This document shows, one piece after another, positions 1-9,392 of a stretch of 64,000 bases of DNA (position 1 is the stretch's first letter; the number at the start of each line of letters is the position of its first letter). The notes beneath the pieces were generated by a model, which saw nothing but the letters and a program-made list of their open reading frames with translations, searched no databases and was not told the DNA's origin. The DNA is from Pseudomonadaceae bacterium (GTDB lineage Bacteria > Pseudomonadota > Gammaproteobacteria > Pseudomonadales > Pseudomonadaceae): the NCBI GenBank assembly GCA_030602315.1, contig JAUVZY010000002.1, forward strand, positions 62,001-126,000. The letters run 5' to 3'. The translations under genes and the position numbers were made by a program.

Positions 1-133
1 AGCCTCGTCGGCGGCCTTCTTCTTCGCCGCTTCCTCCGCAGCCTTTTTCTTGGCAGCTTCTTCTGCAGCCTTTTTCTTGGCTGCCTCATCGGCGGCTTTC
101 TTCTTGGCTGCCTCTTCAGCGGCCTTTTTCTTG
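1..133 (-). repeat. 27-nt tandem repeat encoding TolA domain II
   Basis: At least four imperfect 27-nt units (26-52, 53-79, 80-106, 107-133), plus a partial one at the window edge, encode the nine-residue pattern A-K-K-K-A-A-(E/D)-E-A. They form the charged helical spacer of TolA. Units differ mainly at synonymous positions, as in an old repeat under protein-level selection. Copy number may vary between strains. Confidence 0.85.
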
Positions 134-603
134 GCCTCTTCTTCGGCTTTCTTTTTCGCAAGTTCCGCCTGACGCTTCTGCTCGGCGGCCTTTGCCTCGG
201 CCTCGGCCTTCGCCTTCGCCGCCTCCTTCTGCTTCTGATCCTCGGCGGCCTTGCGCGCTGCTTCGGCCTTTCGAGCTTCCTCGGCCTTCTTTTGTTCCGC
301 CGCCTTGGCCGCCAGCGCCTGGCGCTCCTGCTCGCGCTTGGTCTGCTCGAGTTGCTCGACCTCGTATTGCGGCGCGGAAGTCTTCTTCGCCTCGCCAGCC
401 AGCTTCTGGTTGGTCTGGGTAGTCGCCTGGCTCTGCGAGTTCAACTGATAGAGCGTTGCCTGCACGATCGGACGCGACGGTGGCAATTCCGGCGTCATGG
501 CGAAACTCACGAACAGCATGGCGAAAATCAGCACATGCAGGCCTACCGCAAATACGACAGGCCAGAACAGGTTTTCCGAAGACGAGCGCTCGCGCTGGAA
601 CAT
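1..603 (-). CDS. tolA: Tol-Pal system protein TolA (3' end outside window)
   Basis: TolA spans the periplasm and couples the TolQ-TolR inner-membrane motor to TolB/Pal at the outer membrane during cell constriction. The first 201 codons are visible. A short cytoplasmic start (MFQRERSS) leads into one membrane helix at about residues 12-34, then a long alanine/lysine/glutamate-rich helical domain II built of nine-residue units such as KKKAAEEAA. The globular C-terminal domain III lies outside the window. The ATG shares one base with the tolR stop (TGATG), so translation is probably coupled. Identity rests on the architecture and on position after tolQ and tolR. Confidence 0.95.
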   Translation of the reverse strand, partial: MFQRERSSSENLFWPVVFAVGLHVLIFAMLFVSFAMTPELPPSRPIVQATLYQLNSQSQATTQTNQKLAGEAKKTSAPQYEVEQLEQTKREQERQALAAKAAEQKKAEEARKAEAARKAAEDQKQKEAAKAKAEAEAKAAEQKRQAELAKKKAEEEAKKKAAEEAAKKKAADEAAKKKAAEEAAKKKAAEEAAKKKAADEA

Positions 604-1055
604 CAGGGCGCCTCGGTGATCAGACCGACATTGCCGACCTGAGCCTGCTGCAGACCGCCCATCACCGCCATGACCGCGCCGTAGTCGACCGACTTGTCAG
701 CCCGCACCAGCACCTGAACCGGCTTACCCTGCTCGCGGTTCTGCGCGACGATGCCACGCACCGCCTGTACCAGCGCGCCAAGCTCGACGGCGGTTTCATC
801 GGCCTTGGCCGTATCGACTTCGGTGCCCAGGCTCCAATAGTAGGTGCGGTCGGCCTTGATCGAGATAGTGAGAATCCGGGAGTCGTTATCCTGCGGCAGC
901 ACTTCCGAGCTGACCTTGGGCAACTCCACCTTCACGCCCTGGTTGAGCATTGGCGCGGTCACCATGAAGATCACCAGCAGTACCAACATCACGTCGATGT
1001 AGGGCACCACGTTCATCTCGGCGACCGGCTTGCGTCTGTTGCGAATTCGAGCCAT
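603..1055 (-). CDS. tolR: Tol-Pal system protein TolR
   Basis: TolR is the ExbD-like partner of TolQ. It anchors in the inner membrane and helps convert proton motive force into TolA movement. The protein is 150 residues: a basic N-terminus (MARIRNRRKP), one membrane helix at about 17-37 and a periplasmic domain. The conserved proton-path aspartate is visible as D21 in NVVPYIDVML. An in-frame start ten codons upstream exists, but MARIRNRRKP matches the usual family start. It sits 77 nt after tolQ and overlaps tolA by one base. Confidence 0.95.
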   Translation of the reverse strand: MARIRNRRKPVAEMNVVPYIDVMLVLLVIFMVTAPMLNQGVKVELPKVSSEVLPQDNDSRILTISIKADRTYYWSLGTEVDTAKADETAVELGALVQAVRGIVAQNREQGKPVQVLVRADKSVDYGAVMAVMGGLQQAQVGNVGLITEAP

Positions 1056-1132
1056 AGCAGAACCTGATAATTGCGCACCGCCCACTGCGGCCTAGCGCGC
1101 CCCCTGCCTCAGGACAGGGAGCACTTGCGTCA

Positions 1133-1825
1133 TCACTCGTCGGAGGCGTGGACCTTGCGATGCAGGATCGCCTGGAACTCATCGGCGAAGGTGTAATAAC
1201 GACCGATCAACAGCTCGCCGCGCGCGGAGAAACGGTTGTAGGCGATCACCGCGGGAATCGCGGCAAACAGGCCGATCGCGGTTGCGATCAGCGCTTCGGC
1301 GATACCGGGCGCGACGGTGGCCAGCGTGGCCTGCTGCACCTGGGCCAGACCGAGGAAGGAGTTCATGATCCCCCAAACCGTACCGAACAGGCCGATGTAG
1401 GGGCTGGTGGAACCCACCGTAGCCAGGAATGGCAAACCTTGTTCGAGCTTTTCTTCCTCGCGAGAGATCGCCACGCGCATGGCGCGGGCCACGCCATCCA
1501 TCACCGCATCCGGATCAACGCCGGGCTGCTGACGCAGACGGGAAAACTCCTTGAATCCCGCACGGAAAATCTGCTCGGCACCCGAATCCGGGTCTGGATT
1601 GCTGCCGGCCTGACGATACAGCTTGGACAGGTCGACGCCAGACCAGAAGCGCTCCTCGAAGCCGTCCAGGCCGCGCTTGGCCGCGCGAAGCAGATTGCCG
1701 CGCTGAAAAATCAGAACCCAGGAGGTCACCGACGCGGCGACCAGCGTCAACATGACCAGCTGTACGACCAGACTGGCACTACTGATCAGGCCCCAGATGG
1801 ACATGTGATCGGCATTCGGTTCCAC
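1133..1825 (-). CDS. tolQ: Tol-Pal system protein TolQ
   Basis: TolQ is the ExbB/MotA-family inner-membrane protein that forms the proton channel of the Tol motor. The 230-residue protein has three predicted membrane helices (about 18-40, 135-160 and 172-195) around a large cytoplasmic loop. Family motifs such as TVGSTSPYIGLFGTVWGIM and AIGLFAAIPAVIAYN are visible. The chosen start is GTG, preceded by AGGAG at eight-base spacing; an internal ATG eight codons later lacks such a site. ybgC ends three bases upstream, so ybgC-tolQ-tolR-tolA form one transcription unit. Confidence 0.96.
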   Translation of the reverse strand: MEPNADHMSIWGLISSASLVVQLVMLTLVAASVTSWVLIFQRGNLLRAAKRGLDGFEERFWSGVDLSKLYRQAGSNPDPDSGAEQIFRAGFKEFSRLRQQPGVDPDAVMDGVARAMRVAISREEEKLEQGLPFLATVGSTSPYIGLFGTVWGIMNSFLGLAQVQQATLATVAPGIAEALIATAIGLFAAIPAVIAYNRFSARGELLIGRYYTFADEFQAILHRKVHASDE

Positions 1826-1828
1826 GCT

Positions 1829-2272
1829 TCACTCTCCTACTGCGGATAGACCGGGACCTGCGAAGGCGGCTCGCAGCGCCTCCGGGAGGGCTCGGGGTTT
1901 GAAACTTTCGGCGCGCACGCACACCACGTCGAACTGCCCTTCGCAGAGCAGTCGGTCATCGTCAACACGGCGAACCTGCTGGGCGAACCGCAGGCTGGCG
2001 CCTCTGAGCTCGGTCACTTCAGCGGTGACCAGCAGTTCGTCATCGAGTCGCGCGGGCGCCAGGTAGCGCGCCTCGCTGCGGCGCACGACGAACAACAAGT
2101 CCTCACGGGCTAGCTGCGACTGGGCAAAACCCAGGCTACGCAACCGCTCGGTGCGGGCTCGTTCCATGAACTTGAGGTAATTGACGTAGAAGACGACTCC
2201 ACCGGCATCGGTGTCTTCGTAATAGACCCGGCAACGGTGGGCAAACGGCTGGGCTTCATTCGGCGCGCGCAT
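1829..2272 (-). CDS. ybgC: Tol-Pal associated acyl-CoA thioesterase YbgC
   Basis: This is a hot-dog-fold thioesterase that hydrolyses acyl-CoA thioesters and is typically the first gene of the tol-pal cluster. The 147-residue protein has the 4-hydroxybenzoyl-CoA thioesterase signature [17 protein letters not shown], with the expected catalytic aspartate at D22. Position three bases before tolQ supports the YbgC assignment over a generic thioesterase. Its exact cellular substrate is not evident from sequence; a link to phospholipid metabolism is inferred from studied homologues. Confidence 0.93.
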   Translation of the reverse strand: MRAPNEAQPFAHRCRVYYEDTDAGGVVFYVNYLKFMERARTERLRSLGFAQSQLAREDLLFVVRRSEARYLAPARLDDELLVTAEVTELRGASLRFAQQVRRVDDDRLLCEGQFDVVCVRAESFKPRALPEALRAAFAGPGLSAVGE

Positions 2273-2293
2273 ACTCTAGTGCTCGGCTTTGAG

Positions 2294-2314
2294 CTTGCCA
2301 ATCGGGCTGGCAAG
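2294..2314 (-). terminator. Weak hairpin between ruvB and ybgC
   Basis: A 7-bp inverted repeat (CTTGCCA / TGGCAAG) with a 7-base loop lies in the 51-nt ruvB-ybgC gap. There is no following T-run on the minus strand, so it may only attenuate transcription or separate the transcripts. Confidence 0.35.
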
Positions 2315-2323
2315 AAATTTTTG

Positions 2324-3376
2324 TCAATCGATGTCGGTCTCGAAGAGATCGCCTGTCGGCGCATCCTTGAGCCGTCTGGGGAGGTTGAGCCCGAAGTGCA
2401 GATAGGCATGACGGGTGACCATTCGCCCGCGCGGCGTGCGCATGATATAGCCCTGCTGGATCAGGTAGGGCTCGAGCACGTCCTCGATAGTGTGCCGCTC
2501 CTCGCCAATGGCTGCCGACAGGTTGTCTAGCCCCACCGGGCCGCCATCGAACTTTTCGATCAGCGTGAGCAGCAGACGACGATCCTGGTGATCGAAGCCG
2601 CGCTCGTCGACATCCAGCATGTTCAGTGCCTGGTCGGCGATGACTTGACTGATTTCGCCCTTGCCGCGCACTTCGGCGAAATCGCGCACCCGCCGCAGCA
2701 GTCGGTTGGCGATGCGTGGCGTACCACGTGCGCGCCGAGCGATTTCGTAAGCCCCCTCGGCCTCCATCGGCAAACCGAGAATCGACGCCGAGCGACCGAC
2801 AATGGTGGCCAGGTCCTCGATACCGTAAAACTCCAGGCGCTGGACGATGCCGAAGCGATCACGCAGCGGATTGGTCAGCATGCCGGCACGGGTAGTGGCG
2901 CCCACCAGGGTAAACGGTGGTAGATCCAACTTGATCGAGCGAGCGGCCGGACCTTCGCCGATCATGATATCGAGCTGGAAATCTTCCATCGCCGGATAAA
3001 GCACTTCCTCGACGACCGGCGACAGGCGATGGATTTCATCGATGAACAGCACATCGCCAGCTTCGAGGTTGGTCAGAAGCGCTGCCAGATCACCGGCACG
3101 CTCGAGTACCGGCCCTGAGGTGCTCTTGATCGAGACACCCATTTCCTGGGCGATGATGTTGGCCAGCGTCGTCTTGCCCAAGCCCGGCGGGCCGAAGATC
3201 AGCGTATGGTCCAGCGCCTCGCCGCGCCCGCGCGCCGCGCGGATGAACAGGTCCATTTGTTCGCGCACCACGGGCTGGCCGATGTAATCGGCCAGCCTCA
3301 ACGGGCGAATGGCACGATCCAGCTGTTCGTCGCGGTCACGGCTGCTCGCAGTGACCAGTCGGTCGGCGTCGATCAC
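2324..3376 (-). CDS. ruvB: Holliday junction ATP-dependent helicase RuvB
   Basis: RuvB is the hexameric AAA+ motor that drives branch migration of Holliday junctions together with RuvA. The 350-residue protein shows Walker A GPPGLGKT (62-69), Walker B FIDEIHRL (D113, E114), sensor 1 in the GATTRAGML stretch, and a C-terminal winged-helix domain. The GTG start overlaps the ruvA stop by four bases (GTGA), which indicates translational coupling. The protein begins MIDADRLV, similar to other pseudomonad RuvB proteins. Confidence 0.97.
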   Translation of the reverse strand: MIDADRLVTASSRDRDEQLDRAIRPLRLADYIGQPVVREQMDLFIRAARGRGEALDHTLIFGPPGLGKTTLANIIAQEMGVSIKSTSGPVLERAGDLAALLTNLEAGDVLFIDEIHRLSPVVEEVLYPAMEDFQLDIMIGEGPAARSIKLDLPPFTLVGATTRAGMLTNPLRDRFGIVQRLEFYGIEDLATIVGRSASILGLPMEAEGAYEIARRARGTPRIANRLLRRVRDFAEVRGKGEISQVIADQALNMLDVDERGFDHQDRRLLLTLIEKFDGGPVGLDNLSAAIGEERHTIEDVLEPYLIQQGYIMRTPRGRMVTRHAYLHFGLNLPRRLKDAPTGDLFETDID

Positions 3377-3981
3377 TTCACGGTTCCCTTCAACGCACGA
3401 CGGATGAGGTCTTCGCTAGTCAAGTCAGGCTCCAGTACGGCTGCAACGGCGCGGCTCGCCTCCTGCGGCTTGAAGCCCAGGGCGATCAGCGCACTCACCG
3501 CATCGCTTTCGGCTGAGGAGACTGCCACACCCGGCCCTGCCTGCACTACCAGTGGCGCGATGGACGGCATGCCTTCCCAGGCCTTGAAGCGATCCTTGAG
3601 CTCCACCAACAGGCGCTCGGCAGTCTTCTTGCCGACGCCCGGCACCTTGACCAGCACCGAAGTGTCGCCGGCCTGCACGCAACGCACCAACTCATCGACT
3701 TCAAGCCCCGACATCAGCGCCAGCGCCAGCTTCGGACCGACACCGTTGAGCCGGATCAGCTCGCGGAACATCTCGCGGTCGCGCTTGTCGGCAAAGCCAT
3801 ACAGCAACTGGGCGTCCTCACGCACCACCAGATGCGTGTGCAGCGTGACCGACTGGCCGACCGCGGGCAGCCGGTACAGCGTGGTCATCGGCACTTCGAC
3901 TTCGTAGCCCAGGCCGTTTACATCGATGATGAGGTGCGGCGGCTGCTTTTCCGCCAGGGTGCCGCGTAGACGTCCGATCAA
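3373..3981 (-). CDS. ruvA: Holliday junction DNA-binding protein RuvA
   Basis: RuvA binds the four-way junction as a tetramer and loads RuvB. The 202-residue protein has the N-terminal OB fold starting [12 protein letters not shown], helix-hairpin-helix motifs around [10 protein letters not shown] and [13 protein letters not shown], and the C-terminal RuvB-contacting domain after a flexible linker. The start codon is TTG, with AGGAA about ten bases upstream; no in-frame ATG fits the conserved N-terminus. It lies 93 nt after ruvC and overlaps ruvB. Confidence 0.96.
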   Translation of the reverse strand: MIGRLRGTLAEKQPPHLIIDVNGLGYEVEVPMTTLYRLPAVGQSVTLHTHLVVREDAQLLYGFADKRDREMFRELIRLNGVGPKLALALMSGLEVDELVRCVQAGDTSVLVKVPGVGKKTAERLLVELKDRFKAWEGMPSIAPLVVQAGPGVAVSSAESDAVSALIALGFKPQEASRAVAAVLEPDLTSEDLIRRALKGTVK

Positions 3982-4074
3982 AGCGCGTGTTTCCTACAGT
4001 TCAGCATCAAGGGTTGAGTGGGCACGACCGGAGCAGCTACAGCGCTGGCCAGGGTTCGCGGTCGGCGCGACCGC

Positions 4075-4599
4075 TCACATACGCAGGCGACCGCTACGCC
4101 GCCGGGCACCCATCAGGCCGTGGGGAATCAGCGTCTGCCGATGGTGGGCGTGGCACAACGCAATGGCCAGGGCGTCGGAGGCGTCGATCTGTGGTTTTTG
4201 CACCAGCTTGAGCAGGTGCATGACCATCAGCTGCACCTGCTGCTTGTCCGCCCCGCCGCTGCCGGCGATGGCCTGCTTGACCTGGGTCGCGGTGTATTCG
4301 GCGATCGCCAGCCCCTGCTCGGCGGCGGCGACGATCGCGGCGCCGCGCGCCTGACCAAGCTTGAGCGCCGAATCGGCGTTGCGCGCCATGAATACCTGCT
4401 CGATCCCCATGGTCACCGGCCCATGCAGACGGATGACCTCGCATACGCCTCGATAGACGGCTTGCAGACGCTCGGGCAAGCCCCCCTCACCGGTGCGAAT
4501 GCAACCTGAGGCGACGTATTCGCAACCGCGACCGGTGTCTCGCACCACACCGTAACCGGTGATGCGCGAGCCGGGGTCGATTCCAAGGATCAGGGTCAT
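4075..4599 (-). CDS. ruvC: Holliday junction resolvase RuvC
   Basis: RuvC is the dimeric endonuclease that cuts Holliday junctions after RuvAB migration. The 174-residue protein starts [19 protein letters not shown], with the first catalytic acid at D8. The second acid lies in [10 protein letters not shown] and the C-terminal acidic pair in the [13 protein letters not shown] stretch. Length equals the family norm. Longer in-frame starts exist upstream, but conserved RuvC sequence begins at this ATG. ruvC, ruvA and ruvB run in the same direction. Confidence 0.97.
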   Translation of the reverse strand: MTLILGIDPGSRITGYGVVRDTGRGCEYVASGCIRTGEGGLPERLQAVYRGVCEVIRLHGPVTMGIEQVFMARNADSALKLGQARGAAIVAAAEQGLAIAEYTATQVKQAIAGSGGADKQQVQLMVMHLLKLVQKPQIDASDALAIALCHAHHRQTLIPHGLMGARRRSGRLRM

Positions 4600-4712
4600 G
4601 CTGGGCCATCCGCACCGCGACCAGTGACAAACCGCACACTGGGTATTTATCCAGCGCCGAGTATAGGGGCGCGCACCCCGCGCCGTCACGTTCGGCCTTT
4701 GCGTAGATGCAA

Positions 4713-4745
4713 GAAGGCCGGGGAGCGCTCGTCTCCCCGGCCTTC
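4713..4745 (-). terminator. Hairpin downstream of yebC
   Basis: A 12-bp GC-rich inverted repeat (GAAGGCCGGGGA / TCCCCGGCCTTC) with a 9-base loop begins 18 nt past the yebC stop on the minus strand. No long T-run follows. It probably ends the yebC transcript ahead of ruvC. Confidence 0.65.
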
Positions 4746-4763
4746 ATATGGTGGCGCGCCCGA

Positions 4764-5513
4764 TCAGCTCAGTTGCGCCATGACCTCTTCGGAGAACTCG
4801 GCGTTGTGATAGACGTTCTGCACATCATCCAGGTCTTCGAGCATGTCGATCAGCTTGATTACCTTCTGCGCCGTCTCGACGTCGGTGATCGGCGCGCTGA
4901 TCGAGGGAATCATGGCGATTTCGGCCTCGCTGCCCTTAAAACCGGCCGCAGCCAGGGCCTCGTTCACCGCATGGAAGTCGGCGAAGCTGGTGAATACGTC
5001 GATCGAGCCATCTTCATGGGTGTTGACGTCGTCAGCACCGGCCTCGAGCGCTGCATCCATCAGGGCTTCCTCGTTCACACCGGGGGCGAAGCTGATCTGC
5101 CCCTTGCGATCGAACATATAGGCCACCGAACCATCGGTCCCCAGGTTGCCACCGCATTTGCTGAACGCATGCCGAACCTCGGCGGCGGTCCGGTTGCGGT
5201 TGTCGGTCATCGCCTCGACGATGATCGCCACGCCGCTTGGCGCATAGCCTTCGTAGCTCAGCTCCACCATGTTGTCGGCATCATTGGAGCCGGCGCCGCG
5301 CGCGATTGCGCGGTCGATGGTGTCACGGGTCATGTTGGCGGTCAGCGCCTTGTCGACCGCCAGACGCAGACGCGGGTTGTCCGCCGGACTCGGGCCGCCG
5401 TGCTTGGCAGCCACGGTCAGTTCGCGAATCAGCTTGGTGAAGATCTTGCCGCGCTTGGCGTCCTGGCGTTCCTTACGGTGTTTGATGTTGGCCCATTTGG
5501 AATGACCAGCCAT
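4764..5513 (-). CDS. yebC: YebC/PmpR family transcription or translation regulator
   Basis: This 249-residue cytoplasmic protein belongs to the YebC/TACO1 family, recognised from its start [20 protein letters not shown] and from [15 protein letters not shown]. Members have been described as DNA-binding regulators (PmpR in Pseudomonas aeruginosa, acting on quorum sensing) and more recently as factors relieving ribosome stalling. It lies upstream of ruvCAB and downstream of aspS, a common gammaproteobacterial order, with hairpins on both sides. Which role applies here cannot be read from sequence. Confidence 0.95.
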   Translation of the reverse strand: MAGHSKWANIKHRKERQDAKRGKIFTKLIRELTVAAKHGGPSPADNPRLRLAVDKALTANMTRDTIDRAIARGAGSNDADNMVELSYEGYAPSGVAIIVEAMTDNRNRTAAEVRHAFSKCGGNLGTDGSVAYMFDRKGQISFAPGVNEEALMDAALEAGADDVNTHEDGSIDVFTSFADFHAVNEALAAAGFKGSEAEIAMIPSISAPITDVETAQKVIKLIDMLEDLDDVQNVYHNAEFSEEVMAQLS

Positions 5514-5563
5514 AACTCGCTCCGTTGTCTGTGCTGAATGCTGGAAAAAAGTCCCGGAACCAG

Positions 5564-5587
5564 AGGAGCCCGGGAAACCGGGCTCCT
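5564..5587 (-). terminator. Rho-independent terminator of aspS
   Basis: A perfect 10-bp stem (AGGAGCCCGG / CCGGGCTCCT) with a 4-base loop begins nine bases past the aspS stop on the minus strand. A run of T residues follows about 25 bases later. Confidence 0.65.
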
Positions 5588-5595
5588 TGTCCGAC

Positions 5596-7371
5596 TTACT
5601 CGGCCTTGGGCTGCTCGCGCAGGCGGATGTGCAGCTCGCGCAGGGCCTTGGCGTCGACCGCGCCCGGCGCCTGAGTCATCACATCGGCGGCACTCTGGGT
5701 CTTGGGGAAGGCGATGACTTCGCGGATCGAGTGCGCGCCGGTCATCAGCATCACCAGACGATCCAGGCCGAAGGCCAGGCCCCCATGCGGCGGCGCACCA
5801 TACTTCAGCGCATCGAGCAGGAAGCCGAACTTCTCCTGCTGCTCGTCCTCACTGATGCCCAGTACGTCGAACACCGCCTGTTGCATCTTCTTGTCATGGA
5901 TACGGATCGAGCCGCCGCCCAGCTCGGTGCCGTTGAGCACCATATCGTAGGCGCGCGACAAGGCGCCGGCCGGGTTGGCCTTGAGCTCCTCGGGCGAGCA
6001 CTTGGGCGAAGTGAACGGATGGTGCAGCGCGGACAGCGAGCCATCGTCGTTCTCCTCGAACATCGGGAAATCGACCACCCACAGCGGCGCCCAGGCGCAG
6101 GTCAGCAGATCGAGGTCATGGCCGAGTTTGATGCGCAGCGCACCCAGGGCATCACTGACGATCTTGGCCTTGTCGGCACCGAAGAACACGATGTCACCAT
6201 CGACCGCACCGACGCGATCGAGGATGGCGTTGAGGTTCGGCTCGGCGATGTTCTTGACGATCGGCGATTGCAGGCCCTCGACACCCTTGGCGCGCTCGTT
6301 GACCTTGATGTAGGCCAGGCCCTTGGCACCGAAGATGCCGACGTACTTGGTGTAGTCATCGATCTGCTTGCGCGGCATGCTCGCGCCACCCGGCACGCGC
6401 AGCGCGGTGACACGGCACTTGGGATCGTTGGCCGGGCCGGAGAAGACCTTGAAGTCCACGTCCTTGAGCAGATCGGCCACGTCGACCAGCTCCAGCGGAA
6501 TGCGCAGGTCCGGCTTGTCCGAGCCGTAGCGACGCATCGCCTCTTCATAGGGCATGTGCGGGAACTCACCGAATTCGACGCCCAGCACTTCCGTGAACAG
6601 CTGGCGGATCATCTTCTCGGTCAGACCGATGATGTCGGCCTCGTCGAGGAAGCTGGTTTCGATGTCGATCTGGGTGAATTCCGGCTGACGGTCGGCACGC
6701 AGGTCCTCGTCGCGGAAGCACTTGGCGATCTGGTAGTAGCGGTCGAAGCCGGCCACCATCAAAAGCTGCTTGAACAGTTGCGGCGACTGCGGCAAGGCGA
6801 AGAAGCTGCCGGGATGGGTACGGCTGGGCACCAGATAGTCGCGCGCGCCTTCCGGGGTGGCGCGGGTCAGGATCGGTGTCTCCACGTCGAGGAAGCCGTT
6901 GTCATCCAGGTAGCGACGGATGCTGGAGGTGATGCTCGAGCGCAGCTTCAGCTTGGCGGCCATTTCTGGACGACGCAGGTCGAGGAAGCGGTAGCGCAAA
7001 CGGGTTTCCTCGCCCACGTCGGAATATTCATCCAGCGGGAACGGCGGGGTTTCCGCCTGGTTCAGCACTTCCAGCTCATAGCCCAGCACCTCGATGGCAC
7101 CGGAGGCCATGTTCGGGTTGCGCGCGCCTTCGGGGCGCAGGCGCACCTTGCCGGTGACCTTGACCACGTATTCGCTGCGCACCCGGTCGGCCTTGGCAAA
7201 GGTTTCTGCGCGATCGGGATCGAACACCACCTGGGCCAGACCTTCGCGGTCTCGGATGTCGAGGAAAATCACCCCGCCGTGGTCACGGCGACGGTGCACC
7301 CAGCCGCAAAGGGTGATTTCCTGCCCATCCAGGCTTTCGTTCAGTTGGCCGCAATAGTGGCTGCGCATCAT
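5596..7371 (-). CDS. aspS: Aspartyl-tRNA synthetase
   Basis: This class II synthetase charges tRNA-Asp and, in bacteria without asparaginyl-tRNA synthetase, also tRNA-Asn. The 591-residue protein starts [16 protein letters not shown] and carries an N-terminal OB anticodon-binding fold, class II motif 2 around [16 protein letters not shown], a GAD insertion domain, and motif 3 in [13 protein letters not shown]. An in-frame upstream extension lacks conservation. Non-discriminating activity is known for the P. aeruginosa enzyme and is only inferred here. gluQ at 47.5 kb modifies tRNA-Asp, the cognate tRNA. Confidence 0.97.
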   Translation of the reverse strand: MMRSHYCGQLNESLDGQEITLCGWVHRRRDHGGVIFLDIRDREGLAQVVFDPDRAETFAKADRVRSEYVVKVTGKVRLRPEGARNPNMASGAIEVLGYELEVLNQAETPPFPLDEYSDVGEETRLRYRFLDLRRPEMAAKLKLRSSITSSIRRYLDDNGFLDVETPILTRATPEGARDYLVPSRTHPGSFFALPQSPQLFKQLLMVAGFDRYYQIAKCFRDEDLRADRQPEFTQIDIETSFLDEADIIGLTEKMIRQLFTEVLGVEFGEFPHMPYEEAMRRYGSDKPDLRIPLELVDVADLLKDVDFKVFSGPANDPKCRVTALRVPGGASMPRKQIDDYTKYVGIFGAKGLAYIKVNERAKGVEGLQSPIVKNIAEPNLNAILDRVGAVDGDIVFFGADKAKIVSDALGALRIKLGHDLDLLTCAWAPLWVVDFPMFEENDDGSLSALHHPFTSPKCSPEELKANPAGALSRAYDMVLNGTELGGGSIRIHDKKMQQAVFDVLGISEDEQQEKFGFLLDALKYGAPPHGGLAFGLDRLVMLMTGAHSIREVIAFPKTQSAADVMTQAPGAVDAKALRELHIRLREQPKAE

Positions 7372-7411
7372 GGTGTGAAGTCTTCTCTGCAGGTGGATTC
7401 GGTGAGGCGGC

Positions 7412-7681
7412 TCAGTCGGCGGCCGCACAGGTGCCAGCGCCACAACCGCCGGCCGGGCATGCCGGGGCACTGTCGCCGCTGGCGAGATTTTTCTTGGCGC
7501 CGGTCTTGAAGTCGGTTTCGTACCAGCCACCGCCCTTGAGACGGAAACCGGGTACCGAAAGCATCTTCTTCAATTCGGCAGATTGACAGCTCGGGCAGTC
7601 GACCAGCGGCGCATCGCTGAACTTCTGGATCGCTTCCAGCTGATGGCCACAGGCAGCGCACTGATACTCGTAGATAGGCAT
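7412..7681 (-). CDS. FmdB-type zinc ribbon protein
   Basis: The 89-residue protein begins [19 protein letters not shown]. Paired motifs CAAC and CPSC at about residues 8-33 form the zinc ribbon of the FmdB family. A cysteine-rich tail ([15 protein letters not shown]) could bind additional metal. Function is unknown; the original member was a putative regulator of formamidase or amidase genes. It lies 40 nt upstream of aspS in the same direction and is probably co-transcribed with it, an arrangement seen in other pseudomonads. Confidence 0.88.
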   Translation of the reverse strand: MPIYEYQCAACGHQLEAIQKFSDAPLVDCPSCQSAELKKMLSVPGFRLKGGGWYETDFKTGAKKNLASGDSAPACPAGGCGAGTCAAAD

Positions 7682-7879
7682 CGGTCAACTCCGCACAACG
7701 TGACAGGAACAGGCCGCAGGCCCGCCTGCGGCAAAGCGCGCGATTATATATGGTTAATTGCACCGGTGCATCGAAGGGCTATGGCGGCCATAGGGAAGAT
7801 CAAGTGAACCGCGCAAAACGCCTGTGCTAGGCTCCTCCCACCAATCTGGCAGCGCCTGAACCAACAGAAGGAGACGTGT

Positions 7880-8347
7880 ATGGAAATCAACATCGGCATC
7901 GCCGAACAGGATCGCAGCGCCATCGCCGAGGGGCTTTCCCGCCTGCTGGCCGACACCTATACGCTGTACCTGAAGACTCACAACTTCCACTGGAACGTCA
8001 CCGGTCCGATGTTCAATACCCTGCACCTGATGTTCGAGGCGCAGTACAACGAACTGGCGCTGGCAGTCGACCTGATCGCCGAGCGAATCCGCGCCCTCGG
8101 CAAGCCGGCACCTGGCACCTACTCGGCCTATGCGCGCCTGTCCTCGATCAAGGAAGAAGAAGGCGTGCCGAACGCGCAGGACATGATCCGGCAGCTGGTC
8201 GAAGGCCAGGAAGCGGTGGTGCGCACCGCGCGCAGCATATTCCCGCTGGTGGACAAGGTCAGCGATGAACCCACCGCGGATCTGCTGACCCAGCGCATGC
8301 AGGTCCATGAAAAGACCGCCTGGATGCTGCGCAGCCTGCTCGACTGA
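7880..8347 (+). CDS. Dps-like ferritin (DNA protection during starvation family)
   Basis: Dps proteins form 12-subunit shells that oxidise and store iron and protect DNA. The 155-residue protein has the ferritin-like signature [19 protein letters not shown], with metal-ligand candidates H37, D64 and E68, and the partner segment [10 protein letters not shown]. It lacks a lysine-rich N-terminal tail, so tight DNA binding is uncertain. A strong AAGGAG site lies eight bases before the ATG. It is monocistronic, divergent from the zinc-ribbon gene and followed by a terminator. OxyR or RpoS control is plausible, but no site was identified. Confidence 0.9.
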   Translation: MEINIGIAEQDRSAIAEGLSRLLADTYTLYLKTHNFHWNVTGPMFNTLHLMFEAQYNELALAVDLIAERIRALGKPAPGTYSAYARLSSIKEEEGVPNAQDMIRQLVEGQEAVVRTARSIFPLVDKVSDEPTADLLTQRMQVHEKTAWMLRSLLD

Positions 8348-8363
8348 GCCTTCCGACGATCTC

Positions 8364-8387
8364 AAGGGCGGCCTCGGCCGCCCTTTT
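8364..8387 (+). terminator. Rho-independent terminator of the dps-like gene
   Basis: A GC-rich stem (AAGGGCGGCC / GGCCGCCCTT) with a very short TC loop, followed by TTTTT, begins 17 nt after the stop codon. Confidence 0.85.
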
Positions 8388-8562
8388 TGCTGCCGGTGAA
8401 AAACCGGCAACAACTCTTAAACCTTTCTCCACTGCGCTTCGTTTGTCCGACTCAGATGCCTGCGGTTAAATACATCGCCGCATGTATCCATGCTCACCGC
8501 CCCGGCGCACCGTACGTCGACCTGGACGGGCACCGGTTTTCACCACGGACAGAGTGGAAGCA

Positions 8563-9165
8563 ATGCTCAAGACCACCAGCCTAACCTCGGGCGTACTCGC
8601 CCTGCTGCTGGCGATGCTCGCCTTCGCCGACAGCCAAACCCTCACGATAGCCGTCTGCAGCCTGGCCTTCATCGGCCTGCTGAGCGTGCAGCTCGCAAGC
8701 ACAGCGCCAGACCAAGCGAGCAAGCGCTGCCTTTTCGCTGCTGCGCTGCTACTGATACTGGCGGCGAGCCTGCAGGCCTTGGCCGCGTTCACCCCGCTGG
8801 CGGCGGCCGAGCTGCCCGTCAGCCTGTTGGCGCTGCTGAGCGCCGCGGCCGCCGTCACGCTGCAGGCACTTGCCGCGCGCCGCCGCGCGAACGGCGAAGC
8901 GACCACCACCCAAGCTGCGAGCACATACCCCGGCGCGGCCCGCAACACCGCGCCGAGCAACCGCCGGATCGGCACCGTCAAATGGTTCAACACGTCCAAG
9001 GGTTTCGGCTTCATCTGCCCAGACGAAGGCGACGATGTCTTCGTGCACTTCCGGGCCATCCGCGGCCAGGGACATCGCTTTCTGGTGGAAGGTCAGCGCG
9101 TGGAGTTTTCCGTGCAGACCCGCGAGCGCGGCTTGCAGGCCGAGGACGTGGTCACGCTGACCTGA
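8563..9165 (+). CDS. Membrane-anchored cold-shock domain protein
   Basis: A 200-residue protein. Three or four hydrophobic segments (about 9-24, 27-46, 56-76 and 84-103) precede a flexible linker and a C-terminal cold-shock domain (about 136-200) with RNP1 KGFGFI (146-151) and RNP2 VFVHF (159-163). Cold-shock domains bind single-stranded RNA or DNA. The membrane part would tether that activity to the inner membrane with the domain likely cytoplasmic. The ATG follows GTGGAAG; a longer in-frame start exists but lacks a ribosome site. It converges on slyX with an 11-nt gap. Related proteins occur in pseudomonads; function is unknown. Confidence 0.85.
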   Translation: MLKTTSLTSGVLALLLAMLAFADSQTLTIAVCSLAFIGLLSVQLASTAPDQASKRCLFAAALLLILAASLQALAAFTPLAAAELPVSLLALLSAAAAVTLQALAARRRANGEATTTQAASTYPGAARNTAPSNRRIGTVKWFNTSKGFGFICPDEGDDVFVHFRAIRGQGHRFLVEGQRVEFSVQTRERGLQAEDVVTLT

Positions 9166-9176
9166 ATGGGACGAAC

Positions 9177-9392
9177 TCAGTAATGCGGCGGTGGAGCGTC
9201 GGCTTCGCCCTGACCGCCGAACTGGCTTTGTAGCTCATCCTGCCGACTGGAGAGCGCCTGCAGCTGCAGTTGCAGACGGTCGAGCTGGCGTTGCTGCGCC
9301 ACGATCACGTCGTTGAGCGTCTGGATGGTGTCGTCCTGAAAAGCCAGTCGGCTCTCCAGATCGGCGATCCGTGCGTCGAGATCGGCAGTCAT
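9177..9392 (-). CDS. slyX: SlyX family protein
   Basis: The 71-residue protein MTADLDARIADLESRLAFQ is a short coiled coil ending in the proline-rich tail PPPHY typical of SlyX. Function is unknown. Its ATG shares one base with the stop of the HIT gene (TGATG), so the two are probably translated from one mRNA. Confidence 0.88.
   Translation of the reverse strand: MTADLDARIADLESRLAFQDDTIQTLNDVIVAQQRQLDRLQLQLQALSSRQDELQSQFGGQGEADAPPPHY

Noticed and set aside
5587-7509. A 640-codon open frame antisense to aspS
   Set aside because: It mirrors a conserved synthetase gene; high GC content leaves antisense frames open. Its translation is repetitive His/Gly/Arg-rich sequence without domains or a good start.
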